Positions 1-6,633 of a stretch of DNA of 15,017 nucleotides are shown here, piece after piece; the stretch's first letter is position 1, and every line of letters begins with the position of its first letter. Location: NCBI GenBank assembly GCA_964645155.1, contig CAZYBG010000077.1, forward strand, positions 1 to 15,017, written 5' to 3'. A program made the translations under genes and the position numbers. The stretch is from CAZYBG01 sp964645155 (GTDB lineage: Bacteria; Pseudomonadota; Alphaproteobacteria; Rhodobacterales; Rhodobacteraceae). The notes under the pieces were generated by a model that was given only the letters and a program-made list of their open reading frames with translations, did not search any database and had not been told where the DNA came from.

Positions 1-84
1 CTCGGCCGGTGTCATGCCGGCCGGATCGAACGCCACGGCCGGCGTCGCCGCGAGTGCCAGCGACAGAAGCGCCGCCCGCCTCAT
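1..84 (-). CDS. Secreted DsbA-family thioredoxin-like protein, N-terminal fragment (runs off left edge)
   Basis: Only the first 28 codons, read leftward, are present. They encode a basic start (MRRAA), a short hydrophobic stretch and an alanine-rich cleavage region (ATPAVA) followed by FDPAGMTPAE. This is a typical signal peptide, so the product is exported. From memory, the mature start (F-D-x-x-x-M-T-x-x-E) is what DsbA-family disulfide oxidoreductases of Rhodobacterales look like, and such a gene commonly follows the M48 protease gene. The CXXC active site would lie outside the window, so the family call is inference from the start and from synteny. An in-frame alternative ATG lies at 97-99 and would add five residues (MRRGG). 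It sits 25 bases (10 for the alternative) after the protease stop, so the two genes are probably co-transcribed. Confidence 0.5.
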   Translation of the reverse strand, partial: MRRAALLSLALAATPAVAFDPAGMTPAE

Positions 85-86
85 CC

Positions 87-128
87 CGCCCCGCCTCATC
101 CGCCCCGCCTCATCCGCCCCGCCTCCGG
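87..128. repeat. 14-bp tandem repeat at the protease/DsbA gene junction
   Basis: The unit CGCCCCGCCTCATC occurs exactly at 87-100 and 101-114. A third, degenerate copy follows at 115-128 and a shorter diverged copy precedes at about 74-86. On the minus strand each unit carries a G-rich stretch followed by ATGA. The protease stop (110-112) and the ATGs at 99 and 113 all fall in the array, and the ATG at 84 falls in the shorter diverged copy just beside it. The ATG at 113 overlaps the stop as ATGA but meets a stop after five codons, so it is a decoy. The array probably arose by slippage in GC-rich DNA. Confidence 0.75.
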
Positions 129-1447
129 CGCAGCGCGCCCTCGGCCTCGGCGGCGCGCAGCACGTCCTCGGCGCGCAGCCACCCGGCCGAGCCGCGGGGC
201 AGCTGGTCGACCGCCCGCTGCGCGTGGATCGCCGCGTCGGCGAGCCGCCCCGACAGCGCGAAGCGCTCGGCCGTGGCGACCGAGGCCATGCCGGGCTGGC
301 CGCTGCGCGCATAGGCGGTGGCGAGGTCGCGCAGCACGCCGGGGTTCTGCGGGTCGCGCGACCGCGAGCGTTCCAGGACGTCGAGCGCCTCGCCATCGGC
401 GCCCGCCACCACCAGCGCCCGGCCGAGGCCGGCGAGAACGAGGGGCTCGCCCGGCGCCATCGCGGCCGCCTGCCGGTAGGCCGCGACCGCCGCCTCGGGC
501 TGGCGCGATTCCAGGAGGATCCAGCCCAGCGTCTCGCGGGCATGGGCATAGTCCGGCCGCGCGGCGACGAGCGCCTCTGCCGCGGCGATCGCCTCTGCCG
601 GCTTCGGCATCCGGTGGTAGGCCACCGCCCGCCGCATCAGCGACAGCGCGCCGTCGTCGCCGCGGGTCGCGCGGATCGTCTGGTTGGGGTTCTGCAGGTA
701 CGCCGCGAGCTTGCCCTGGACGAGCGCGAACCAGTAGGCGGCGGCCTGGTCCTGCCGGGTGCGGCCGGCATAGGCCGCGGCATAGCCCTCGATCGCGCGG
801 ATCCGGTCCCGCGACAGCGGGTGGGTGCGGGCATAGGGGTCCTGCCGGCCGATGTTCAGGGCCTCCTGCCCGCGGAACAGCTCCAGCACGTCGGCCGCGG
901 CCGAGGGGTCGATGCCTGCCGTTGCCATGTAGCGGATGCCCGACTGGTCGGCCGAGGCCTCCTCGGCCCGGGTATGGCCGAAGAACACCCGCTGCGCCGA
1001 CGACGCGGTGCCGGCCGCGAGGCCGAGCGCGCCTTCGGTCGAGCCCGCCGCCGCGGCCGCCGCCGAGAGGATCAGCCCGAGCCCCGCGGCGGTGCGCATG
1101 TTGCGCGCGTTCGCGGCGCGGCGGACGATGTGGCCGTTGGTGATGTGCGCGATCTCGTGCGCCAGCACGGCCTGCAGCTCCTCGGCGCGCTTCACCCGCA
1201 GGATCAGCCCGGAATGGAGGAAGATGTGCTGCGCGTCGCCGACGAAGGCGTTCATCTTGGAATCCTCGATGATGAGGATCTTGACCGCATCGGCGCCGAG
1301 GCCGGCCGCGGCGAGAAGCGGGCGCGCGAGCTCGCGCAGCGCCACCTCGCTCTCGGCGTCGCGCAGGATGCCCTGCGCCCGGGCCGGCAGCGCCACGGCC
1401 AGCGCCACCAGCGCGGCGAGGAGAAGACGTGCCGCCGAACCTGCCAT
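110..1447 (-). CDS. Periplasmic M48 family zinc metalloprotease with C-terminal TPRs (BepA-like)
   Basis: This is an exported Ste24/HtpX-type zinc endopeptidase. It begins with a signal peptide (MAGSAARLLLAALVALAV, then a PARA-QG cleavage region). The zinc site HEIAH lies at residues 97-101, with the third ligand in EEASAD (E163, D167) and the family's THPLSRDRI segment near residue 208. The last 150 or so residues are alanine-rich helical pairs resembling tetratricopeptide repeats. This layout matches BepA/YfgC-type proteases, which in E. coli help quality-control of outer-membrane protein assembly; that role is transferred, not shown. The start at 1447 was chosen because the signal peptide begins there and an AGGGG-like site precedes it. 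The upstream ATG at 1486 would add 13 non-hydrophobic residues and overlap the neighbour's ribosome site. The gene is divergent from the aminotransferase gene and lies upstream of the DsbA-like gene. Confidence 0.9.
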   Translation of the reverse strand: MAGSAARLLLAALVALAVALPARAQGILRDAESEVALRELARPLLAAAGLGADAVKILIIEDSKMNAFVGDAQHIFLHSGLILRVKRAEELQAVLAHEIAHITNGHIVRRAANARNMRTAAGLGLILSAAAAAAGSTEGALGLAAGTASSAQRVFFGHTRAEEASADQSGIRYMATAGIDPSAAADVLELFRGQEALNIGRQDPYARTHPLSRDRIRAIEGYAAAYAGRTRQDQAAAYWFALVQGKLAAYLQNPNQTIRATRGDDGALSLMRRAVAYHRMPKPAEAIAAAEALVAARPDYAHARETLGWILLESRQPEAAVAAYRQAAAMAPGEPLVLAGLGRALVVAGADGEALDVLERSRSRDPQNPGVLRDLATAYARSGQPGMASVATAERFALSGRLADAAIHAQRAVDQLPRGSAGWLRAEDVLRAAEAEGALRRRRGG

Positions 1448-1486
1448 TGACCCCGGCCCCTGTCGTTGCTTGATGGGCGCCACCAT

Positions 1487-1493
1487 AGGGAGG
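1487..1493 (+). promoter_or_regulatory. Shine-Dalgarno site fixing the aminotransferase start
   Basis: AGGGAGG ends five bases before the ATG at 1499. An in-frame TTG at 1466 is possible, but it lies upstream of this site and would add a non-conserved MLDGRHHREAR leader. The site therefore decides for 1499. The whole divergent intergenic region (1448-1498) is only 51 bases, so both promoters must be packed here or overlap the coding starts. I see no clear -35/-10 pair. Confidence 0.8.
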
Positions 1494-1498
1494 CGCGC

Positions 1499-2644
1499 AT
1501 GCGGGGTTCAAGTCGGGGCGAGGTCGATCCCTTCATCGTGATGGACGTGATGGAGGCCGCGCGCGCCGCCGAGGCGGCGGGCCGGCGCATCGTCCACATG
1601 GAGGTGGGCCAGCCCGGCACCCCCGCCCCCGCCCTTGCGCGCAAGGCGCTGGCGGCCGCGATGGAGGCCGATGCGCTCGGCTATACCGTCGCGCTCGGCC
1701 TGCCCGCGCTCCGCGCGCGGATCGCGCGGCTTTATGCCGACCGGCACGGGCTCGACCTCGATCCGGCGCGGGTGATCGTCACCGCGGGGTCGTCGGGGGC
1801 GTTCCTGCTGGCCTTCACGGCGCTCTTCGACGCGGGCGACCGGGTGGCGCTCGGCGCGCCGGGCTACCCTTCCTACCGCCAGATCCTGCGGGCGCTGAGC
1901 CTCGTGCCGGTCGATATCGAGACGCGCGCCGAGGATCGCTACCAACCGGTCCCCGAGCAGGTCGGCGCATTGCCCGACCTCGCCGGCCTGATCGTCGCCT
2001 CGCCCGCGAACCCGTCGGGCACCATGCTGTCGCGCCAGGCGATGGCCGCGCTGATCGGCGCCGCGGCCGGGCGCGGCGCCGCCTTCGTCTCGGACGAGAT
2101 CTACCACGGCCTGACCTATGACGCGCCGGCGGTCTCGGCGCTCGAGATCTCCGACGACGTGGTCGTCGTCAACTCGTTCTCGAAGTACTTCTCGATGACC
2201 GGCTGGCGCATCGGCTGGATGGTGGTGCCCGAGGCGCTGATCCGCACCGTCGAGCGGCTGCAGCAGAACATGTTCATCTGCCCGCCGCACGCAAGCCAGA
2301 TCGCCGCGCTCGGCGCGCTTGAGGCGGCGGACGAGCTCGAGGCCAACCGCGCCGTCTATGCCGCGAACCGCAGGCTGATGCTGGAGGGCCTGGCAAAGGC
2401 CGGGATCGCGCGGATCGCGCCGCCGGACGGCGCGTTCTACATCTACGCCGATGTCTCGGGCCTGACGCGGGACAGCCGGTCCCTGGCGGCCGAGATCCTC
2501 GACCGGGCGGGCGTGGCCGTGACCCCGGGGCTCGACTTCGACCCCGCGCGCGGCCACCGGACCCTGCGCCTCTCCTACGCGCGGGCGACCGCCGACATCG
2601 CCGAGGGGCTCGACCGGCTCGCCGCGTTCATGAACCGGCGGTGA
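1499..2644 (+). CDS. Pyridoxal-phosphate-dependent class I/II aminotransferase
   Basis: This is a 381-residue cytoplasmic fold-type I aminotransferase of the AspC-like group. The PLP Schiff-base lysine is K229 in SFSKYFSMTGWRIGW. The cofactor-binding ASPANPSGT (N171) and SDEIYHGLTYD (D199, Y202) are present, as is the substrate-carboxylate arginine in TLRLSYARA (R357). The N-terminal GQPGTPAP region is also typical. Length fits the family (about 380-400). The substrate cannot be read from sequence; relatives act on aspartate, aromatic or branched amino acids. The next gene converges on it and overlaps its 3' end by 17 bp. It is a class I enzyme, so it should not be confused with the class III putrescine aminotransferases that would feed the aldehyde dehydrogenase at 8412. 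Confidence 0.93.
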   Translation: MRGSSRGEVDPFIVMDVMEAARAAEAAGRRIVHMEVGQPGTPAPALARKALAAAMEADALGYTVALGLPALRARIARLYADRHGLDLDPARVIVTAGSSGAFLLAFTALFDAGDRVALGAPGYPSYRQILRALSLVPVDIETRAEDRYQPVPEQVGALPDLAGLIVASPANPSGTMLSRQAMAALIGAAAGRGAAFVSDEIYHGLTYDAPAVSALEISDDVVVVNSFSKYFSMTGWRIGWMVVPEALIRTVERLQQNMFICPPHASQIAALGALEAADELEANRAVYAANRRLMLEGLAKAGIARIAPPDGAFYIYADVSGLTRDSRSLAAEILDRAGVAVTPGLDFDPARGHRTLRLSYARATADIAEGLDRLAAFMNRR

Positions 2645-3161
2645 TCGACATCTTCGAGGCCTTGGCGCCCTTCGAGCGCGCGCTGATCCAGTCCATCAGC
2701 GCGAGCAGGACACCGGAGACGACGAAGACGAGGTGGATCGTCACCATCCAGCGGATCTGCTCGGGCGGGTACTTGGCGACATCCATGAACACCTTGAGCA
2801 GGTGGATCCCCGAGATCGCCACGATCGAGGCGACGAGCTTGAGCTTCAGCCCCGAGAAATCGACCGTGCCCTGCCATTCCGGGCGGTCCTCCTCGTCCTT
2901 AAGGTCCATCCGGCTGACGAAGTTCTCGTAGCCCGAGAAGATCACGATGAGGAGGAGGTTGCCGGCGAGCGACAGGTCGATCAGCGCCAGCACGCCCAGC
3001 ACGGCATCGTCGACCGTCAGCGTCGGGATCGCCCTAGCGAAGCGGCTGAGCTCCATCAGGAACGTCCAGACCAGGATGGCGAGCGCGCCGGCAAGCCCGA
3101 CATACATCGGCGCCATCAGCCAGCGGCTCGCGAACAGGCCGCGTTCGATCATGTGTTCCAT
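2628..3161 (-). CDS. yqhA: YqhA/UPF0114 (TIGR00645) family integral membrane protein
   Basis: This is a 177-residue inner-membrane protein with four predicted transmembrane segments at about residues 15-36, 53-77, 107-125 and 138-157. The start (MEHMIERGLFASRWLMAPMY), the IFSGYENFVS stretch, and KLVASIVAISGIHLLKVFMD closely resemble E. coli YqhA as I remember it, and the length is similar (E. coli 164). No biochemical function is established for the family. The start at 3161 was chosen because of this conserved N-terminus and a GGAGAG site (3166-3171) four bases upstream. A longer frame back to 3314 would add 51 arginine-rich, low-complexity residues and overlap the LysR start. The gene is divergent from the LysR gene and ends inside the aminotransferase gene. 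Confidence 0.9.
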   Translation of the reverse strand: MEHMIERGLFASRWLMAPMYVGLAGALAILVWTFLMELSRFARAIPTLTVDDAVLGVLALIDLSLAGNLLLIVIFSGYENFVSRMDLKDEEDRPEWQGTVDFSGLKLKLVASIVAISGIHLLKVFMDVAKYPPEQIRWMVTIHLVFVVSGVLLALMDWISARSKGAKASKMSITAGS

Positions 3162-3303
3162 CACGCTCTCCGGATCGTCCCTCAGGCAGGCGACATACGC
3201 CATCCCGCGGCGGGCGGAAAGCGCTGCCGCGCCCCGCGCCCCGCGCCGCCCCCGCCGCCGACGGCGTTGCGCGGCGGCGCGACGCGCGCGATGCTCGGGC
3301 GCG
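3162..3303. other. Divergent intergenic region between yqhA and the LysR gene
   Basis: These 142 bases are extremely C/G-rich, with runs of CCGC. They contain an 8-bp inverted repeat (CGCCGCCG at 3253-3260 and CGGCGGCG at 3272-3279), which may be no more than low-complexity composition. Promoters for both divergent genes should be here, but no -35/-10 pair is convincing. I see no LysR-type ATC-N9-GAT palindrome here, unlike the region downstream of the LysR gene. Confidence 0.5.
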
Positions 3304-4203
3304 ATGCCGTTCACGCTGCGCCAGCTTACCTATTTCGTCGCGGTGGCCGAGCACGGCTCGGTCAGCCATGCGGCGCAGGCGCTCTCGATCAGCCAGTCGG
3401 CGGTGACCGAGGCGGTGAAGGACCTCGAGGCCGACCTCGGCGTACGGCTCTTCGACCGGCACGCGCGCGGCCTCGCGATCACGCACAAGGGCCACCAGTT
3501 CCTGCGCCACGCGACGGCGATCCTCGCCGGCGTCTCGACCGCGCGCCGGGCCTTCGACGCCGAGCAGGAGGAGCTGACCGGGGCGCTCCACCTCGGCGTC
3601 ACCTCGCTGATGGCGGGCTACGTCATGTCGGACCTGATGGCGCGCTACAGGCGGGCGCACCCGCGGGTCGAGGTCAGCGCGATCGAGGATTCGGGCGAAT
3701 ACCTCGAACATCTGCTGATCGGCGGCGAGCTCGATGTCGCGGTCATGGTGACCTCGGGGCTGCGCGAGCGCGGCGCGCTGCAGGTCGAACTCCTCTCGGT
3801 CTCGCCCTACCGGCTCTGGATGCCGATCGGGCACCGGCTGACGGCACAGGAGTCGATCTCGGTCGGCGACCTCGCCGGCGAGACGCTGATCGTCCTGCGC
3901 GCCGACGAGATGGAGGACGAGGCGGTCAACCTGCTGGCCGCGCTCGGCGCCCGGCCGCGGGTGGCGTTCCGCACCCGCAGCGTCGAGGCGGTGCGCAGCC
4001 TCGTCGCAACCGGCGCCGGCATCGCGCTCTTGCCCGACCTCGTCTACCGGCCCTGGTCGCTGGAGGGCGACCGGATCGAGAGCCGCGACGTCTCGGGCGC
4101 GCTGCCCGCGGTGCAGGTCGGCATGGTCTGGCGCCGCGGCTCGGCGCTCGCCGCCGCGGCGCGCGACTTCATCGCGATCGCGCAGGCGAGCCAGGGACGA
4201 TAG
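3304..4203 (+). CDS. LysR-family transcriptional regulator
   Basis: This 299-residue DNA-binding regulator has the standard LysR-type layout. A winged helix-turn-helix occupies residues 1-60 (LRQLTYFVAVAEHGSVSHAA, then LSISQSAVTEAVKDLEADLG and LFDRHARGL). A linker helix follows, and then a periplasmic-binding-protein-like effector domain from about residue 90 (LHLGVTSLMAGYVMSDLM) to the end. Length is normal. The ATG at 3304 is preferred because LRQL lies directly after it, as is usual in the family; no good ribosome site is visible. It lies 161 bases upstream of, and in the same direction as, the ydcS-like operon, with a perfect LysR-type palindrome between. I infer that it controls polyamine uptake and catabolism and perhaps is read through into that operon. 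The effector is unknown. E. coli uses the unrelated MocR-type YdcR in this position. Confidence 0.93.
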   Translation: MPFTLRQLTYFVAVAEHGSVSHAAQALSISQSAVTEAVKDLEADLGVRLFDRHARGLAITHKGHQFLRHATAILAGVSTARRAFDAEQEELTGALHLGVTSLMAGYVMSDLMARYRRAHPRVEVSAIEDSGEYLEHLLIGGELDVAVMVTSGLRERGALQVELLSVSPYRLWMPIGHRLTAQESISVGDLAGETLIVLRADEMEDEAVNLLAALGARPRVAFRTRSVEAVRSLVATGAGIALLPDLVYRPWSLEGDRIESRDVSGALPAVQVGMVWRRGSALAAAARDFIAIAQASQGR

Positions 4204-4243
4204 GCGGCGGCCGGACGGCGCCACCGCGGGGGCGGGCACGGCA

Positions 4244-4266
4244 AGGTATCGGTGTTTCCGATACCT
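4244..4266. promoter_or_regulatory. Probable LysR-type operator (ATC-N9-GAT palindrome)
   Basis: AGGTATCGG (4244-4252) and CCGATACCT (4258-4266) form a perfect 9-bp inverted repeat with a five-base centre. Within it lies ATC-N9-GAT (4248-4262), with the T-N11-A core that LysR-type regulators recognise. It is 40 bases past the LysR stop and 98 bases before the ydcS-like ATG, a sensible place for an activator site. No T-tract follows it, so a rho-independent terminator is the less likely reading. The cognate protein is inferred to be the adjacent LysR product. Confidence 0.65.
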
Positions 4267-4322
4267 CCTATCCCGAAATTGCGTTTGCGAAAGCGGAGGT
4301 GCGGGCGCACCATCCGCGGCGA

Positions 4323-4342
4323 GGGGCGCCGGAGAGCGCCCC
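4323..4342 (+). other. Stem-loop in the leader of the ydcS-like gene
   Basis: GGGGCGC (4323-4329) and GCGCCCC (4336-4342) form a perfect 7-bp stem around a six-base loop. It ends 22 bases before the ATG, just upstream of the GGGGAG ribosome site (4352-4357). It could affect leader stability or translation, but such stems occur by chance in DNA this GC-rich. Confidence 0.35.
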
Positions 4343-4364
4343 GTCAACCACGGGGAGTCGCATC

Positions 4365-5522
4365 ATGAGATCGCATCTGAGAGCCACCACGGCGCTCGTC
4401 CTGTCCGCGCTCGTCGCGGGGCAGGGGGTGGCGCAGGTCACCGAGATCGGGCCGGGCGAGGGGCAGGTGAACATCGTCGCCTGGCCGGGCTACATCGAGC
4501 GGGGCGAGACCGACCCGGGGTTCGACTGGGTGACGGCCTTCGAGGCGGCGACGGGCTGCGCCGTCAACGTCAAGACGGCCAACACCTCGGACGAGATGGT
4601 GGCGCTGATGAACGAGGGCGGGTTCGACCTCGTCACCGCGTCGGGCGACGCCTCGCTGCGCCTGATCGCGGGCGACCGGGTGCAGCCGGTCAACATCGAC
4701 CTGATCCCGTCCTGGGCCAGCGTCGACGATCGCCTGAAGCAGGCGCCGTGGCACACGGTCGACGGCGTGCACTACGGCGTGCCCTACATGTGGGGGCCGA
4801 ACGTGCTGATGTACAACACCGAGGTGTTCCCCGAGCCGCCGACCTCGTGGAGCGTGGTCTTCGAGGAGACCGCGCTGCCCGACGGCCAGCCGAATTCCGG
4901 CAGGGTGCAGGCCTATGACGGGCCGATCCACGTCGCCGACGCCGCCCAGTACCTGATGTTCCACAAGCCCGAGCTGGGCATCACCAGCCCCTACGAGCTG
5001 AACGAGGACCAGTACAAGGCCGCGCTCGACCTGTTGCGCCAGCAGCGCACGCTGGTCGGCCGCTACTGGCACGACGCCTTCATCCAGATCGACGACTTCA
5101 AGAACGAGGGCGTCGTCGCCTCGGGCTCGTGGCCGTTCCAGGTGAACCTGCTGAAGTCGCAGGGCGAGCCGGTGGCGAGCACGATCCCGCAGGAGGGGGC
5201 GACGGGCTGGGCCGACACCACGATGATGCATGTCGAGGCGGCGAACCCGAACTGCGCCTATCTGTGGATGGAGCATACGCTGAGCTCGAACCTGCAGTCC
5301 GACCTTTCGGTCTGGTTCGGCGCGGTGCCCGCGGTGCCGGCCGCCTGCAGCGACGGGCGCGGCAAGCAGACCCAGGAAGGGTGCGATGCCAACGGCCTCG
5401 CCGATTTCGAGAAGATCCGGTTCTGGACGACGCCGACGGCGAACTGCAGCCAGGGCGAAGGCGCCTGCGTGCCCTACTACCGCTGGGTCAGCGACTATAT
5501 CGGCGTGATCGGCGGGCGGTGA
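4365..5522 (+). CDS. ydcS: Polyamine-type ABC transporter periplasmic binding protein (YdcS-like)
   Basis: This 385-residue protein has a cleavable signal peptide (hydrophobic core ALVLSALVAG, cleavage after about residue 24, GVAQ). The mature protein is a PotD/PotF-type solute receptor. Long stretches (NEGGFDLVTASGDASLRLIA, WGPNVLMYNTEVF, RYWHDAFIQIDDFKNEGVVA) agree with E. coli YdcS as I remember it, and the length matches (about 381). Four cysteines near the C-terminus (328, 340, 361, 368) could form two disulfides in the periplasm. The start has a GGGGAG ribosome site seven bases upstream. The same frame stays open far upstream, but only by GC bias; the signal peptide fixes the start. It leads an operon with an ATPase, two permeases and an aminobutyraldehyde dehydrogenase, so putrescine or a related polyamine is the likely ligand. 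E. coli YdcS has also been annotated as a polyhydroxybutyrate synthase; nothing here tests that. Confidence 0.92.
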   Translation: MRSHLRATTALVLSALVAGQGVAQVTEIGPGEGQVNIVAWPGYIERGETDPGFDWVTAFEAATGCAVNVKTANTSDEMVALMNEGGFDLVTASGDASLRLIAGDRVQPVNIDLIPSWASVDDRLKQAPWHTVDGVHYGVPYMWGPNVLMYNTEVFPEPPTSWSVVFEETALPDGQPNSGRVQAYDGPIHVADAAQYLMFHKPELGITSPYELNEDQYKAALDLLRQQRTLVGRYWHDAFIQIDDFKNEGVVASGSWPFQVNLLKSQGEPVASTIPQEGATGWADTTMMHVEAANPNCAYLWMEHTLSSNLQSDLSVWFGAVPAVPAACSDGRGKQTQEGCDANGLADFEKIRFWTTPTANCSQGEGACVPYYRWVSDYIGVIGGR

Positions 5523-5542
5523 CGCCGGTTCACGCACGGTGG

Positions 5543-5624
5543 GAGGCCCCCGCTTGCGCGGGGGTGACATCCCCTCGCGCGCGGATCTCGCTTGATCTGT
5601 AGCCCCCGCGCAAGCGGGGGCCTC
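5543..5624. repeat. REP/BIME-like double palindrome between ydcS and ydcT
   Basis: Two copies of a GC-rich palindrome lie head-to-head. Each can fold alone: 5547-5564 (CCCCCGC, loop TTGC, GCGGGGG) and 5603-5620 (CCCCCGC, loop GCAA, GCGGGGG). The two copies are also perfect 22-bp inverted repeats of each other (5543-5564 and 5603-5624), with a 38-base spacer, so one large hairpin is an alternative. The spacer also holds GATC-N6-GATC. The layout matches bacterial interspersed mosaic elements, and similar CCCCCGCGCAAGCGGGGG palindromes are, from memory, common between genes in alphaproteobacteria. Placed after the receptor gene, it probably blocks 3' exonucleases or partly attenuates transcription, giving more receptor than membrane subunits. 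Confidence 0.8.
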
Positions 5625-5649
5625 GCCCCACAAGGACGACGCATCCGCA

Positions 5650-6633
5650 ATGACCGCCGCCGTTGAATTCCGCGACCTCTGCCGATACTTCGGCCCTGTC
5701 CGGGCCGTTGATCGGGTATCCGTCTCGATCGCCGAGGGCGAGTTCTTCGCCATGCTCGGCCCCTCCGGTTCGGGCAAGACCACCTGCCTCAGGCTGATCG
5801 CCGGCTTCGAGCAGCCGACCGGCGGCGAGATCGCGATCTTCGGCGAGAGCATGGCGGGCGTGCCGCCCTACCGGCGCGCGGTCAACACGGTGTTCCAGGA
5901 CTACGCGCTGTTCCCGCATCTCGACGTGGCCGACAACGTGGCCTACGGGCTGATGGTCCGTGGCGTCGCGCGGCCCGAGCGGCGGCGGGCGGCCGAGGCC
6001 GCGCTCGGCATGGTCAAGCTGCCCGGCTATGGCGGGCGGCGGCCCGGCCAGCTTTCGGGCGGGCAGCGGCAGCGGGTGGCGCTGGCCCGCGCGCTGGTGA
6101 TGAAGCCGCGCGTGCTGCTGCTCGACGAGCCGCTCGGCGCGCTCGACCTGAAGCTGCGCGAGGAGATGCAGGAGGAGCTGAAGGCGCTGCAGCGGCAGGT
6201 CGGCATCACCTTCGTCTTCGTCACCCATGACCAGGGCGAGGCACTGTCGATGGCCGACCGCATCGCCGTCTTCAACGACGGCCGGATCGAGCAGGTGGGC
6301 ACGCCCGAGGCGATCTACAACCGCCCCGAGAAGCCGTTCGTCGCCGACTTCGTCGGCTCCTCGAACGTGCTGCCGCCGGAACTGACGGAGCGGCTTGCCG
6401 GCCGCCGCGCCTGGGCGAGCCTGCGGCCCGAGGCGATCCGCCTCGGCGGTGCGGGGCCCGCCGCGCAGGTGGTCGCGACCGCCTTCCTCGGCACCGCGAC
6501 GCGGGTGCATGTCACGCTCGACGGGCGCGACCTAACCGTGCTTCTGCCGCGGGGCGCGCCGGTGCCGGCGCCGGGCGAGACGGTGGCGCTCGGCTGGGGC
6601 GCGGGCGACCTGCACCTGATGGAGGGCGCCTGA
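5650..6633 (+). CDS. ydcT: Polyamine-type ABC transporter ATP-binding protein (YdcT/PotA-like)
   Basis: This 327-residue cytoplasmic ATPase powers the importer. It has Walker A GPSGSGKTT (37-45), a Q-loop at Q83 (VFQDYALFPH), signature LSGGQRQRVALARAL (135-149), Walker B VLLLDEP (155-161, catalytic E160), a D-loop (GALD) and switch histidine H193 (VTHDQGEALSMADR). Residues after about 240 form a C-terminal TOBE-like regulatory domain (FVGSSNVLP, then LRPEAIRLG), as in PotA-type subunits; the length is a little short of PotA. The gene follows the REP-like element; its ribosome site (AAGGA, 5632-5636) is weakly placed, 13 bases before ATG. Its stop overlaps the next start as TGATG, which suggests translational coupling to the first permease. 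Confidence 0.95.
   Translation: MTAAVEFRDLCRYFGPVRAVDRVSVSIAEGEFFAMLGPSGSGKTTCLRLIAGFEQPTGGEIAIFGESMAGVPPYRRAVNTVFQDYALFPHLDVADNVAYGLMVRGVARPERRRAAEAALGMVKLPGYGGRRPGQLSGGQRQRVALARALVMKPRVLLLDEPLGALDLKLREEMQEELKALQRQVGITFVFVTHDQGEALSMADRIAVFNDGRIEQVGTPEAIYNRPEKPFVADFVGSSNVLPPELTERLAGRRAWASLRPEAIRLGGAGPAAQVVATAFLGTATRVHVTLDGRDLTVLLPRGAPVPAPGETVALGWGAGDLHLMEGA

Noticed and set aside
14..1450. A 478-codon plus-strand frame opposite the M48 protease gene
   Set aside because: It is an antisense shadow. The minus-strand frame has a signal peptide, HEIAH and TPRs, while this one is low-complexity R/G/A-rich with no recognisable domain.
1466..1498. TTG start for the aminotransferase at 1466
   Set aside because: A strong AGGGAGG lies just before the ATG at 1499, and the added residues are not family-like.
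3162..3314. N-terminal extension of the YqhA protein to an ATG at 3314
   Set aside because: The added 51 residues are arginine-rich low complexity, overlap the LysR start, and precede a well-placed GGAGAG and the conserved MEHMIERG start.
4244..4266. The palindrome as a rho-independent terminator for the LysR gene
   Set aside because: The stem is only moderately GC-rich and is followed by CCTATCCCG, with no run of T. The LysR-type ATC-N9-GAT symmetry explains it better.
2733..5522. A 929-codon open frame on the plus strand running through the yqhA antisense, the LysR gene and into the receptor gene
   Set aside because: Its last 385 codons are the real receptor gene. Upstream, the frame is open only because of GC bias: it is antisense to yqhA and out of frame with the LysR domains, is rich in R/G/A/P with no domain, and the signal peptide fixes the true start at 4365.
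5530..5620. Short peptides such as WEAPACAGVT read through the palindromes, extending frames at both ends
   Set aside because: They arise from translating the REP-like element. They are recurring artefact peptides, not conserved protein.
5543..5624. Two similar palindromes that might suggest a CRISPR array
   Set aside because: There are only two copies, in inverted not direct orientation, with one spacer and no cas genes.
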